Below, in pieces: positions 1 to 9,013 of a DNA stretch of 18,852 nucleotides; within the stretch, counting starts at the first letter, position 1, and each line of letters starts with the position of its first letter. Source of the stretch: Dunaliella salina (lineage: Eukaryota; Chlorophyta; Chlorophyceae; Chlamydomonadales; Dunaliellaceae). The DNA is taken from the NCBI GenBank assembly GCA_002284615.2, contig MU069787.1, positions 253,056 through 271,907 on the forward strand, in the 5' to 3' direction. A program made the translations under genes and the position numbers. The notes beneath the pieces were generated by a model. The model worked only from the letters and a program-made list of their open reading frames with translations. It was not told where the DNA came from and did no database searches.

Positions 1-869
1 CATTGCTGACAAAGGATTTGGCTTCCAGAGGCAGGTGCGCGTGAAATTGATAGCTTGAAAGCGATTGCAGCATGAACAAAGAGCAGGGCAGATGGTGATC
101 ATAGCAATCAGTAATCAGATTGCATGAGGCAAGAGGGCTGAATGCAAGACAATGAAAACAGGTTTGTCGACTTTTAAGTTTGCATCCATCCTGACACACT
201 TGCTCATGAACTTGCATGCCACAGCCAAAACGTCTCTGGCTTGCACACTTCCGAATTGTTATCCAGCTCAATGCAGACTTTACCTTCCCAAACTACCCAG
301 CCAGAGCCCTTTACAAGGCTTTGTCCTTTTCTCCGCCGTGATGAACAATTTTCTAAGCCAGCCACCCCCCTTTCGTCCCATCTTTTTGGCTTGCCTGCCT
401 GCTATGTATCCTTCCCCCTTGACCCTGCAGGAGCAACAACAACAGATTTTGTACTTGACCATCTCAGCTGCCTGGACCTCCCAAACTGTGCTCTCAATGA
501 ATGGCAGGCAACATCGGAGGTCAGGCAGGACAGGGAGCAGCTTCCTAATGGTTTCATATTTAAGTAAGAACGGCCTGGTTTATTATTCCCCTTCAATCCC
601 TGGGTACTGTTTGGCAAGTTGGTCAAAGAGGCCCCTTGCAAGGTTTTATGCTAAAAATTTTGTGGCAGCACCTGAGCAAGAGCTCGTGCATGCTTGGCTT
701 TGTTGAGCGTTGATTGCAATGATCAGAGCTTCAACTGCCTCATACCATTACAAATCGTTTCTACAAAGAGTCGCAGGCAGCTTGTGCGGTGGCATCCAAC
801 ACCGGGCAGAGCTGGAAAAACCATGAGCTGGCGGGGCACAATGCATTTGGTTTTAAAGTCATGAGCATT

Positions 870-881
870 GACGACGACGAC

Positions 882-928
<47 letters not shown>
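870..928. repeat. (GAC)4(GAT)n trinucleotide microsatellite
   Basis: Four GAC units run into about sixteen uninterrupted GAT units. The tract would encode poly-Asp on the plus strand or poly-Ser on the minus strand, but no gene context supports translation. Confidence 0.95.
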
Positions 929-1166
929 GAGGGGCACAGTGTGTTTCTCACAATCCAAAGCATTGGTGGGAGGCTGCGCACTTCCCACAAGCAAAGCACT
1001 AGCAGGAAAATGTGCATTTCCTACGTGCACATATCAGTGGGGCTCAAGCAAAGCACTCGTTCCCCTTTCTTCAAATTTGATTTGATGGAATAGGGGATTC
1101 CTGATTGCTTTTATCGTACTATCAAGAATTATATTCAAAACACTGCACAATGCAGCTCAATGCCAA

Positions 1167-1191
1167 GGGGGNGGNGGGGGGGGGGGGGGGG
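1167..1191. repeat. Poly-G run with two N, possible assembly weak point
   Basis: A run of G is interrupted by undetermined bases at 1172 and 1175. It is a low-quality homopolymer; its true length and any hidden sequence are unknown. Confidence 0.9.
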
Positions 1192-1332
1192 CTCACAGTG
1201 ATTTCCCCAATCTTTCCCTCAAAGAACCAGTGAGGGAGTTCTTGGCTGTGACAGCTCCACCTTTGCTTCCACGCACCTGCCGAGCCAATAGAATTGATGG
1301 GGCACAGCACAAAAACCTCATGCACCACTTAC

Positions 1333-2965
1333 CCAAGCCTCTTCTGACATCTGCAAGCCGCCTCTGCTGTGGGTGCGCGCTCCCATAGTAGTAGACTGGG
1401 AGTCCAAACTGTGGACCTGCAAGGGCGCGGCCGAGCGCGCGGGCAACACAGCCAGGCAGATCATCAGGCCCCGAGCTTGCTTCCTTACTTTTCTCATCCC
1501 CACTCAATCTGCTCCCGTCCAACTCCTGGTGCGAAGTCAAAGGTTGGTGTGCATGAGAGCTAAGGTCTGGGGGTCCTTGCAAGCACCCCTGACTGTTAGT
1601 CAGGCACCCTTTTGGCGCCGAGGAAGCAGGCTGAGAGCTGGGAGTTCTTGTTGGTAAGCTGCAAGTGGATAAAGCATGCAGGTGGTCAATATTTCAATCC
1701 GTCCATCCGTCAATAGAATGTCAAGCTTTCAGTCGCCTAGCGGGGTCTCGTGAAGCACACTTTGACTGGCTGGGCAGGATGCTCATAGGTGTGCAAAACT
1801 GGTACATAATTTCAAATATGAGGCATGGACAAAACCAAGATGAAACCTGCCAGTGCAACAGGATCCCATTGTTGAAAATCATGCATGCTTTACGGCTTTG
1901 ACGGCCTTCATGGTATTTTCGCTGCATGTCTCCAGGGGCAGCATACGGCCCGCTTCGTTACATACCACCATGTCGTGCTGGATATCCCCAAGCGCAGAAT
2001 GCAGCATTTGTACCATATCACCATGTCTTGCTGCATGTCTCCCAGGGTGTTTCGTACTGGGTACCCAACAATGTGTCGTGTTGGACTGAGACGAGTGACA
2101 TTGAGAAAGCTGCTCCACCCCAAAATAACAAGGCGCCCCAAGACTTTTGATCTCAGCCAGCTCTTCATTGCAGAGGCATGACATCACTTTCCTGAAACAC
2201 TTCATGTTTATGCACATGACAGCAATGGTACCACCCTGTCCTAGTTATTTCCTCCTGCTGGCCTTGCCAGAAGGCAGCAAAATGCTCAGTGATGCACACT
2301 CTGACCTGTGCGAGCCCAAATGGTGAACAGAGATGTGGTCCAGGGCTCCTAGACGCGGGTGTTTGGCTTTGTGGTTGCGCAAATCGATGAGGCCGAGGGC
2401 TGTATGGGAGAGGGCCAACGCACCTGCAAGAAGCTGAGAGCGGGCTTATCAGCAGAGGGGTGCAGAGATGCCTCTCTTTATCAGACACTCACTGTATTAT
2501 AGTACAAAAGAGTTAAAGATTCTAAAGCTACCCCACTTGTTGTCCATGTAATGTGGCAAAATGTAGGGATGTGCTGGCGAGTTTGTCTCTCTCAGAAGAC
2601 AGACTATTTGCGAAAAAGGTTCAAGTCAATTCCCTTTGACCTGTTTTCCAAGACCTCAGATACCTGATCAGTGTTCAGCGAGGTGAGCGTGAAGCCAGTC
2701 CGGTGGTATGGGGCATCCACAAAAACGTGTGCAATGTGCACCCCTGGTGCCTCATTCAAGCTGTCCTGCACACATCGTTTTGCCGGGCAAGCTAGTGTCA
2801 GCGGCCAACTTGCGCTACAAGATACGGGTATGGACAATATGCCACTCTTATAAGGGTATTGGGTTGCTCAGAAATACGAGAGCAAGGTGCAGTGCTGACC
2901 TGCATAGCTTGCAGGGCGCCCCTGTTGTGCCCTTCTGAGACATAGATGTTGCAGGCTGCAGCCAT
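1333..2965 (-). CDS. FTCD: Formiminotransferase-domain protein (FTCD-like), first four exons, 3' part not found
   Basis: Exons on the minus strand: 2965-2900, 2765-2664, 2433-2306 and 1508-1333 (phases 0, 0, 2, 1), 157 codons so far. The protein opens MAAACNIYVSEGHNRG. Exon 2 has GVHIAHVFVDAPYHRTGFTL, exon 3 has HKAKHPRLGALDHISVHHLG, and exon 4 has QFGLPVYYYGSAHPQQRRLA. These match in order the N-terminal formiminotransferase domain, which transfers a formimino group between formiminoglutamate and tetrahydrofolate; the HPRLGALD segment corresponds to the catalytic histidine region of animal FTCD. Plant and algal relatives usually lack the cyclodeaminase half. Splice sites: CAG/GTCAGC, CAG/GTATCT, CAG/GTCAGA and G/GTAAGT; acceptors end in CAG. 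The exon 4 start is the least certain: three phase-compatible acceptors exist and 1508 was chosen because it follows CAG. The expected following block (GYF, then a PDFGP-like motif) was not found in 1-1332, so the gene continues leftward or is broken. Family call is strong; enzyme activity is inferred. Confidence 0.85.
1924..2081 (+). repeat. Degenerate tandem triplication, unit about 53 bp, in FTCD-like intron 3
   Basis: Three diverged units (about 1924-1979, 1980-2032, 2033-2081) share a TGCATGTCTCC-like start and an ACCA-CATGTCGTGCTG-like end. The tract lies within the 797-bp intron 1509-2305 of the FTCD-like gene, not in coding sequence. Confidence 0.5.
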
Positions 2966-3805
2966 AAGGCAGTTGCTTGAAATATGTCAGTACTTTATTG
3001 CAACAACTGACTTGTCAAAAAGGTGTTGCTGGACTGCACTTCACTTACCGAGTACATCTACTTGCGCTTGCATGCCCGCTGAAGAATAAGATTTCAAAGC
3101 AAGACGATGATTGGTGAGCTCTTTTTGCCTGCACTTGGATAGAAGAGGCTTCAACTTGCACAGGAAGGTACTCCTTGAAAGCAGGGCTGCCATAGAGAGC
3201 TTTCAAATCGACTAGTGTTCCTTTGAAATCAAAAGAATTGACATATCAGGTATAGAAAAGTGTATATGTAGACGTAACCGAAAAAAAAATGTTCGTTGCC
3301 CCTTCTCCGTCCATCCATCCATGAATCCATTCATCTTGCTCCAAGAATATTCCACAACTTCGTAGCAAATGACCTTTTACATTGGAAGTTCTTGATACTC
3401 TCCTCGTTGACTTGTTAAAGCTCTTTTCTGACACCAAAAGTGAACGAACCCAAGTAAAGGTTCCATACCAGCACTTAGAAACAAGTGGCAGAGGCGCACC
3501 TTAAAAAACAGGATAACATTATACACTGTCCTCTTCGGAATTACCATTGCCATTGACGACCCACACTCTTTGCACCATATTTGCAAAAGCAGCTGGTCTA
3601 GTGTTTGGCCCACCATCATGATAGATCTAAAGATCATCGAACTTAACAAACATGTTGTCAAGACCTGAATACCACCAGAATATTACATAAGGGGGAACTG
3701 CTGGAAGGGATACTTGCAGGAGAGCAAGGCGTGCAGCTGGATGGACTGCCGATGCCCCGCCGGACACATATTAGCTTGGGTGCTCTAAGCTTGCCTTCAT
3801 TGGTG
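2966..3805. other. Upstream region of the FTCD-like gene, no gene recognised
   Basis: This holds the presumed promoter and 5' UTR of the minus-strand FTCD-like gene, followed by unannotated sequence. A minus-strand open frame at 3377-3661 has a LINE-like flavour (a YLGSFTF string in a neighbouring frame) but is too weak to call. Confidence 0.4.
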
Positions 3806-3814
3806 GTATTCTCT
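3806..3814. repeat. Target-site duplication, left copy
   Basis: GTATTCTCT, identical to 4364-4372, immediately outside the left TIR. Confidence 0.9.
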
Positions 3815-4363
3815 CAGAGGGGGCTATCTGAACAAGTCCTTAAATATGCTCCTTTTTTGCATTTAAAGTGCAGTAAGTCACAACTAATTCATCAGATTAG
3901 GACAAATGTGGCTTGAAAGTGTAGCTGGCTTTTTAAGCTACCAGAAGATATGCTTATATGTTTCTAAATTGCCCTGTGTGCTTAGATAAGCTGTGCTAAA
4001 GTCATATGGGTCTTGTAAACCCTATTCTGATGCTTTGTAATGGAAAAATAGCTAAAAATGCCATAAAACATCAACCACTGGGTCTTTCACTCCATTTTTT
4101 GCAATGATTTTTTTTTTGTTACAAGGACTTAAACTCACTAAAAATCACCCAATTTGGGGCAGTGGGTGATCTGGAATGGAGATTTGGCAGTAAAAACAAG
4201 GGTTCGCGCCACGGCTGACCAGGCACGTCTCCCGTGGATTGGTAGAAATACACTTGAATGCTATAGACAGAGCATACCAAGCTTCAATCTACCAATTCAC
4301 GGGAGATATTCGTGAGGAGCATGCAAAAAATGCCTGATTTTGGGCCTCAGATAGCCCCCTCTG
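3815..4363. mobile_element. Non-autonomous DNA transposon (MITE-like), 549 bp, 17-bp TIRs
   Basis: Perfect 17-bp terminal inverted repeats, CAGAGGGGGCTATCTGA at 3815-3831 and its reverse complement at 4347-4363, bound the element. A perfect 9-bp direct repeat GTATTCTCT flanks it (3806-3814 and 4364-4372). Just inside both ends is a TTTTTTGCAT string in mirrored orientation. No transposase coding is present, so movement would need a transposase supplied elsewhere. A 9-bp target duplication is typical of the Mutator-like superfamily; the TIR sequence alone does not settle this. Intact ends and target duplication suggest fairly recent insertion. Confidence 0.9.
4228..4306. repeat. Internal hairpin of the MITE
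   Basis: Arms TCTCCCGTGGATTGGTAGA (4228-4246) and TCTACCAATTCACGGGAGA (4288-4306) pair over 19 positions with a single G-T wobble. The loop is partly structured (CTTG/CAAG and ATGCT/AGCAT). A transcript would fold into a small-RNA-precursor-like stem. A shorter hairpin with 8-bp arms (ATCACCCA/TGGGTGAT) lies at 4144-4170 in the same element. Confidence 0.85.
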
Positions 4364-4372
4364 GTATTCTCT
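4364..4372. repeat. Target-site duplication, right copy
   Basis: GTATTCTCT, identical to 3806-3814, immediately outside the right TIR. Confidence 0.9.
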
Positions 4373-4974
4373 GTTAGTGGCAGCGGTGACTGATGGGTCT
4401 TTCCTTGTACTCTGGCAATGTCCAGCGAGGACTTATAGAGTGTGTGAGTGGGCAGTCCTCTGCATATGGCTACTAAATTGAGATAAAGGTACCTATAGGA
4501 ACATGGAAGGGCGTGCCATAAGCAGAATCAGGTCTGAAAGGAAGTGCTACCCACTGCTACTACTGCTTTCCGCTACCACTACCTTACGTAGGGTACTTGG
4601 AGCGGATATTGACATGAGTAGTAACTCTAAAAAGTGCTGGACGTCAGAGCTTATACCTGCTTTCTGACAATTTTTCTCCTTGCACTTGGTGTCTGAAAGT
4701 CTAGAGTTTCGAGTCAAACAGCATTCCAGTCAAGACTTCTTGTGCCATTTTCTCAGTGGTTAATTGAAGAACCTTTGCTTTCCGTGGTACTTTGCGCACT
4801 TGTTCCTCAACAGTTGGCGCTTCTGTTCGCGTGTTTTGGAAGACATGTCTAGTTTCAAGTCTGTGTTTCCGCTCAGCTGCCCTTGTAGGCAGATACAGCA
4901 ATGTAACCTTACCTTACCTTATACCTGCTTTTCATGGATTGGACAGGAGCAACTACTTCACACATTGCGTGTAA
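4373..4974. other. Interval between MITE and LINE remnant, nothing recognised
   Basis: No conserved coding block was found on either strand. There is a short CCTTA tandem around 4908-4922. Given its position it may be older, unrecognisable LINE sequence belonging to the next feature. Confidence 0.3.
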
Positions 4975-5572
4975 TCTGGTCAGCCCATTAGGATAAATAA
5001 TTTTGTGGTTGATTTACGGAAAAGGCATAGGAGCGTGTGGCCAATTGAGGATGAGGCTGAACATGGTGCTTATTTAAACAAGTTAGCCAAGTACCATAAC
5101 TGGGTAGCGCTTCCCTTCCGGCATAATCCTGCTCTTGGTAAACCTCTCCATACTCCTAGGTATCTGCATTTGGATTTGGGTAGCCATATGCAGAGGAACA
5201 TTGCTTGCTTTCGACTGCACGCCCAAATAAACATCGAGTTGAAACTCCTCATTGGCATGGACATGCACCTCAATATGATTTGTGTGTTTCAGAACAATGA
5301 CAGGATGGAAAGCATGTCATCTTTTTCTGCCCTTGCAACTTCCTGTGTTGCCTTAGAAGAAGTATGCACATCTCTTTAGTGCCTTTCCTGCTTACAGAGT
5401 AGTGTCAAATGTTACAGGATCTTTCTTTTTTTCTGATGCCTGCTCTCTGGATGTAGCTCGTTTCTTTCAAAACCAAGATACTCAGACTTATCGCTTCATC
5501 TCTGAGCTTATGGATTTCTTTCGCCACACCGAGCAGCCAAATTTTCTGGCTGAAGGTTGTGTTTCCTTGTAA
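4975..5572 (+). pseudogene. LINE (non-LTR retrotransposon) ORF2 C-terminal remnant
   Basis: The first open part (about 4977-5300) includes YHNWVALPF, RYLHLDLGSHMQRNIACFRL and DMHLNMICVFQ. From about 5300 the homology continues in another frame as DGKHVIFFCPCNFLCCLRR, a Cys/His-rich tail, to a TAG near 5402. A third open segment (about 5409-5572) reads FISELMDFFRHTEQPNFLAE and ends at TAA 5570-5572. This order (YLHLDL...RNIA-FRL, a CxC cluster, then SELMD...QPN-LAEG) is what I recall from the C-termini of LINE proteins in volvocine green algae. Frameshifts and internal stops show it is inactive. No RT core is visible upstream, so it is 5'-truncated or older sequence is unrecognisable. Confidence 0.75.
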
Positions 5573-5821
5573 ACCTTGTAACCCACCCACTGCTGGTATT
5601 TAGCCAATTTGTTTGCCCCAGTGCTTGACATGCCCTGTAAGACCATTAGCGGCCCACTTCCTTCCTTCCCTTCTTCCTTCCTTAGCAGCCCACACACTTT
5701 TGGATCATCTCGGCCATCCATCCAGCTGCGCTCCTCCTTCCCTTGCAAGCAACCAATCCAGCAGCCCCCCCCCCCAAAAAACCCATAGCTTGAGTTGCCA
5801 AATTGGAGGGCATTCTTGGTG

Positions 5822-6561
5822 CTGTTAATTGTTGTGAGGGTCTTTACAGCGTGATAGCGGAGTTCTCTTGCAGTTGTGTTGGCTTTGTCCTTGGTTAGGC
5901 CAAGTTTGCGGAGGGGATCAATAGTGTGCAGAGGGGATTGAAAATAGTCCCAGCAACTGCAATCAGGATAGTGTGTACTACACATTAGTAATACGACTCT
6001 GTTATTGCAGTGTCTGCCCCAGAGAGTTTTTGTGCGGAGGCCCTCCATGGTGCGTTTGGGTTGATTTTGTGCAATGAGGAGAGTTTGTTCAGGCTTGGTG
6101 TCAGAGCAAAATTTCAGTTCAATGAGGTGGGTATCCCTGTCTCAGGGGTTCATGCCTTGCGGATGACGTGTGGAGTCTCTGCCTTCAAGGGGTAGGACTA
6201 TAATGCCATCAGGGCGAATGAGCTGTGTGCTTGGTAGTAGTCTGGATGGGAAAACCAGTGGGAAGGTTTCATCGGACAGGCACATAATTTCCTTTGCTCA
6301 GTGCTTCACCGCAGGTGCTGAGTGCTCGATGGTGGCGTTCATGTTCACTCTGTTTATCTGTGGGTGAGTGCATCTGAGTAGGGTATGGGAGGTGCTATCA
6401 GGTGCACCACAAAGAGGGCAAAGAGAAGGCCCTGGGTGGCCACTGAAGCGTCTGGCATGTTTGCCATTGTATAAAGTGTCTGTTCGATATAGGAGGATGA
6501 AAACTTTTCGATTGATGGGGATAAAAGGGCATGTGTGCACCCTACAAATGGAATTAAGCAA
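5822..6561 (-). pseudogene. LINE C-terminus with CCHC knuckle and restriction-like endonuclease block
   Basis: One minus-strand frame runs through the region with two TGA stops (6300-6298 and 6144-6142). It starts with RTDTLYNGKHARRF, then CPLCGAPDSTSHTLLRC, an exact C-x2-C-x7-H-x4-C knuckle. Next comes RPDGIIVLPLEGR (PD at 6213-6208), then about 29 residues later HLIELKFCSDTKP (E-x-K at 6120-6112), and finally PLRKLGLTKDKANTTARELR and YHAVKTLTTI. CCHC followed by PD...E-x-K is the arrangement of the restriction-like endonuclease in R2-type and Dualen/RandI retrotransposons. The two stops mean it cannot make a full protein. The RT core is absent; at 6547 plus-strand LINE sequence begins instead. 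Confidence 0.75.
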
Positions 6562-8300
6562 AGTTGTCCTCTATCCCCTCTCTTGTTGTCTTGTTGTCAC
6601 TCTGCCAACCCTGTGCATTTGAGTCAAGTGGTTATGGATCTCAGGTCTCGTCACCTAGCTTACTGGAGACAATCATCTTCTTATCATCTATGAGAGCTCA
6701 ACAGCAAAAAGTTTACCTGTCATACCTGGAGTGCAATTCCAACCAAGAATGCACTTGTTACCTACTCTCTGTTGTTGTCTGGAATCATAATGCCAGAGAA
6801 GCGCTACATAGCGCTAACAGAGATTGGTCCCAACTCCTCAGTTGAGATGTTCGGGCTCACTGGCTACCCTTGCAGCTCCCAAATCCTGCCACACCCTTGC
6901 GCACCCACTAGCACCTAAACTCAAACACTTGAGAAAAGAAATTCCAGTCACTTCTCCTTGACATCCATACCTGCTCATACAATTGCCCTCAAGCAAGGGT
7001 AGCCTTCCAAATGCTGACCTTGCTTGAGGGCACTTGTGTAGTTGGCAGGATGGAGTCCATCCTTCTAACTACCAGTAAATGTTCATACCTAAAATGAAGG
7101 ACTGGCGAGACATCATGTACACGGATGGCAGTGTCATTAAACACCAAAATGATGACTCCCACCACTTTCTGGTTCAGGCGTTTACAAACCAGGAAGGAAC
7201 ACTTCCTCATCCTCCCAACACTTACAGCTGCACATAAAACCCAATGGTCATGGGCCTACTAACACCATCACCAGAGCAGAACTTGCACCCATCCTTGTGG
7301 CACTCCAACAAGAGCAAACTGACATTGCCTCTGCCTTTCCCAAATTCAAAACAAAGCCTGAGTCCAATGCGCATGAGGTACCACCTGCATGCGGAGACCA
7401 TTCACGCTATATTGACCATATTACAAGATTCCCCCCACACAATTCATTTCTACAAATTCAAAGCCCACTCTGGAATAATAGGCAACGAGGGGGGCAGCGC
7501 CTGCGCTTGCACAGTAGCCCTCACAAACACCACCGACATTGTACTCCAGATGCCAGGGACCCATTCCACAATTTCTGTTGGCTCTCATTGAAGACCCCTC
7601 GCGCACAAAATGATGGCCACTCTCATGCTTTCCCAATCCAATATCTCACCAAACTGAATGACAAACTTATAAACACACATGCACAAGATGCACAAGCTTG
7701 GCTCTGTTGCTACTTCCGGCTACCACTACAGCACATGGCAGAAGCTCAACTCTGCCCCGCCATTTGCTTCCCCAACCACCACAGTCAACATTCAAGCTCA
7801 CAGTCCAAACTGCCAGCTTGCTAACAAGGAGGTCAGCAACTCCTTTTGGAAAACCTTTGAGGTTGCCCTCAACAGCAAAATATATGTAACAAAATATCAA
7901 ACAGATGTACTGAACACGCGAAAACGTGCCTTCGAATTCATCTACCCTTCCTTGTTTGCAAGATGCCAACCGTGGTGAAGAGGACAACATTGATCACGTA
8001 CTCCTCAGGTGCACCAACTCAACAATGAGTGGGATGCACACCAACAGACACCAAGCAGGCCTTAGTCTCTACGTTAATGCCTTCAATAAAGGCTGGTATG
8101 GCTCATCTCTTATTGGTATGGATGGATGCAGCAATGACAGACCCCAGGAAAAGGGCATGCAAGTCCCTGAAAACGTAACACAAAGCATTACTGGCTCTTC
8201 AGCCCGCCACCAAAGCCGCCCAGATGATCTCTGTGCGCTCAACACCAGGTCAACCTATCCACCTGGATCCCTCCAGTATCCCTGATTGAGACAGGGTCAT
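6540..8300 (+). pseudogene. LINE remnant with RT, RNase H and CCHC/endonuclease pieces
   Basis: Blocks occur in order but in different frames. An RT block NGIKQSCPLSPLL lies at 6547-6585 (normally G-x-x-QG-PLSPLLF; here S replaces the G). RNase H motifs follow: YTDGS near 7121-7132, TRAEL near 7270-7284, and YKFKAHSGIIGNEG near 7450-7492, holding the D, E and H positions of RNase HI. At 7890-8012 come YQTDVLNTRKRAF and DHVLLRC, a decayed zinc knuckle. Then GLSLYVNAFNKG and RPDDLC (8217-8230) mark the start of the endonuclease-like block. Frameshifts and stops show a dead copy. It appears to be from the same broad LINE type as the minus-strand fragment at 5822-6561, but diverged. Confidence 0.75.
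6985..7031. repeat. Perfect 14-bp inverted repeat inside the LINE remnant
   Basis: GCCCTCAAGCAAGG (6985-6998) and CCTTGCTTGAGGGC (7018-7031) are separated by 19 bp. It lies between the RT and RNase H blocks. Confidence 0.9.
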
Positions 8301-8324
8301 CCACTTCGTTATGTACCGTATTAC

Positions 8325-8840
8325 CAGGTGATCATCCCGCACCCCTGAAGAAAATATTTATTTTCACAATCCCGCTCCAATCCCGCACCCTCCTCAATGA
8401 TTATTCATGGCAATCCCGCACTTTCCCGCAGGGGCAGACACGCCCTTTTGCCCATTTATTTGACATTTACCGGCATGCATGTGAAGGAATAGATGAATGT
8501 AATGGCATGGCATGTAATGGAAAGTAGGGGTCTACCATGCAGGACCTGCCATTGCACTCTGCTGAGATGATGAGCTAGCTTTACTTGGAACTTCTTCCTC
8601 CCTGCTTCCTGCTTCCCTTTCCCTGTGCCTCAGTGATAAGGAGGGCTTGAAGAAGCTATGCAGACCACCTGATGACGCCCGTCTGTATCCCTAGGGCCTT
8701 CCTCACTCTACACTCAGCTATCTCCAAATAATTATTTTTGGAATTTCGCACCAATCCCGCAGCCCCAAAAACAATTATTTTCAGGTCGTCTCGCAGTCAT
8801 CCCGCACCCCTCAAAAACATTATTTTTGCGGGATGATATA
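8325..8840. repeat. ATCCCGCA repeat cluster in two blocks
   Basis: The octamer ATCCCGCA, or a one-base variant, recurs about seven times in two blocks (8330-8435 and 8715-8840). Copies are often followed by CCCCT and an A-run plus ATTATTTT. The last copy faces an inverted one: CATCCCGCA near 8799 pairs with TGCGGGATG near 8829, with A-run and T-run completing the stem. The blocks flank about 280 bp of unremarkable sequence, directly after the LINE remnant. Possibly LINE 3' flank, satellite, or termini of another element. Confidence 0.6.
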
Positions 8841-8882
8841 AAAGTAGTACAGTACATACATTCACTTCTATCTATAATATAC

Positions 8883-8910
8883 ACCTATATACTTATGTTA
8901 ACATATAGGT
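8883..8910. repeat. AT-rich palindrome
   Basis: ACCTATAT (8883-8890) and ATATAGGT (8903-8910) enclose the perfect 12-bp palindrome TATGTTAACATA (8894-8905). Confidence 0.85.
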
Positions 8911-8939
8911 ACATTTATATATGAGTTCAACTGGAGGGG

Positions 8940-9013
8940 GTGGGGGGGTCAAAGCTTTTGGGACCCACCCTCCTGAGTGTTTGGCGAAGCCCCATTCATG
9001 GGGCGTGAGCCCC
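8940..9013. repeat. Overlapping GC-rich hairpins
   Basis: GCCCCAT (8989-8995) pairs with ATGGGGC (8998-9004). The same GGGGC (9000-9004) can instead pair with GCCCC at 9009-9013 across a GTGA loop. Upstream, a GGGTGGG-like run with GTC (about 8939-8950) can pair with GACCCACCC (8962-8970). Such short GC clusters beside AT-rich DNA resemble intergenic repeats of green-algal organelle genomes. Confidence 0.6.

Larger units (their letters stand above)
1..1332. other. Stretch without a recognised gene, downstream of FTCD-like exon 4
   Basis: This is probably a large intron or the 3' flank of the FTCD-like gene. It contains the GAC/GAT microsatellite (870-928) and a G-run with two undetermined bases (1167-1191). 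Open frames on both strands were read and show no conserved domain. A possible exon after a CAG at about 1277 (minus) is open but matches nothing I know of in this family. Confidence 0.5.

Noticed and set aside
789..1085. Open frame with a poly-Asp run, and its minus-strand poly-Ser counterpart
   Set aside because: The frame is held open by the GAC/GAT microsatellite; no conserved sequence flanks it.
1190..1280. Candidate exon 5 of the FTCD-like gene after a CAG near 1277
   Set aside because: Phase fits and the frame is open, but the peptide does not resemble the expected GYF/PDFGP region and it runs into the poly-G gap.
3377..3661. Minus-strand open frame with LINE-like strings (YLGSFTF in a neighbouring frame)
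   Set aside because: Only one short resemblance, requiring a frame change; insufficient for a transposon call.
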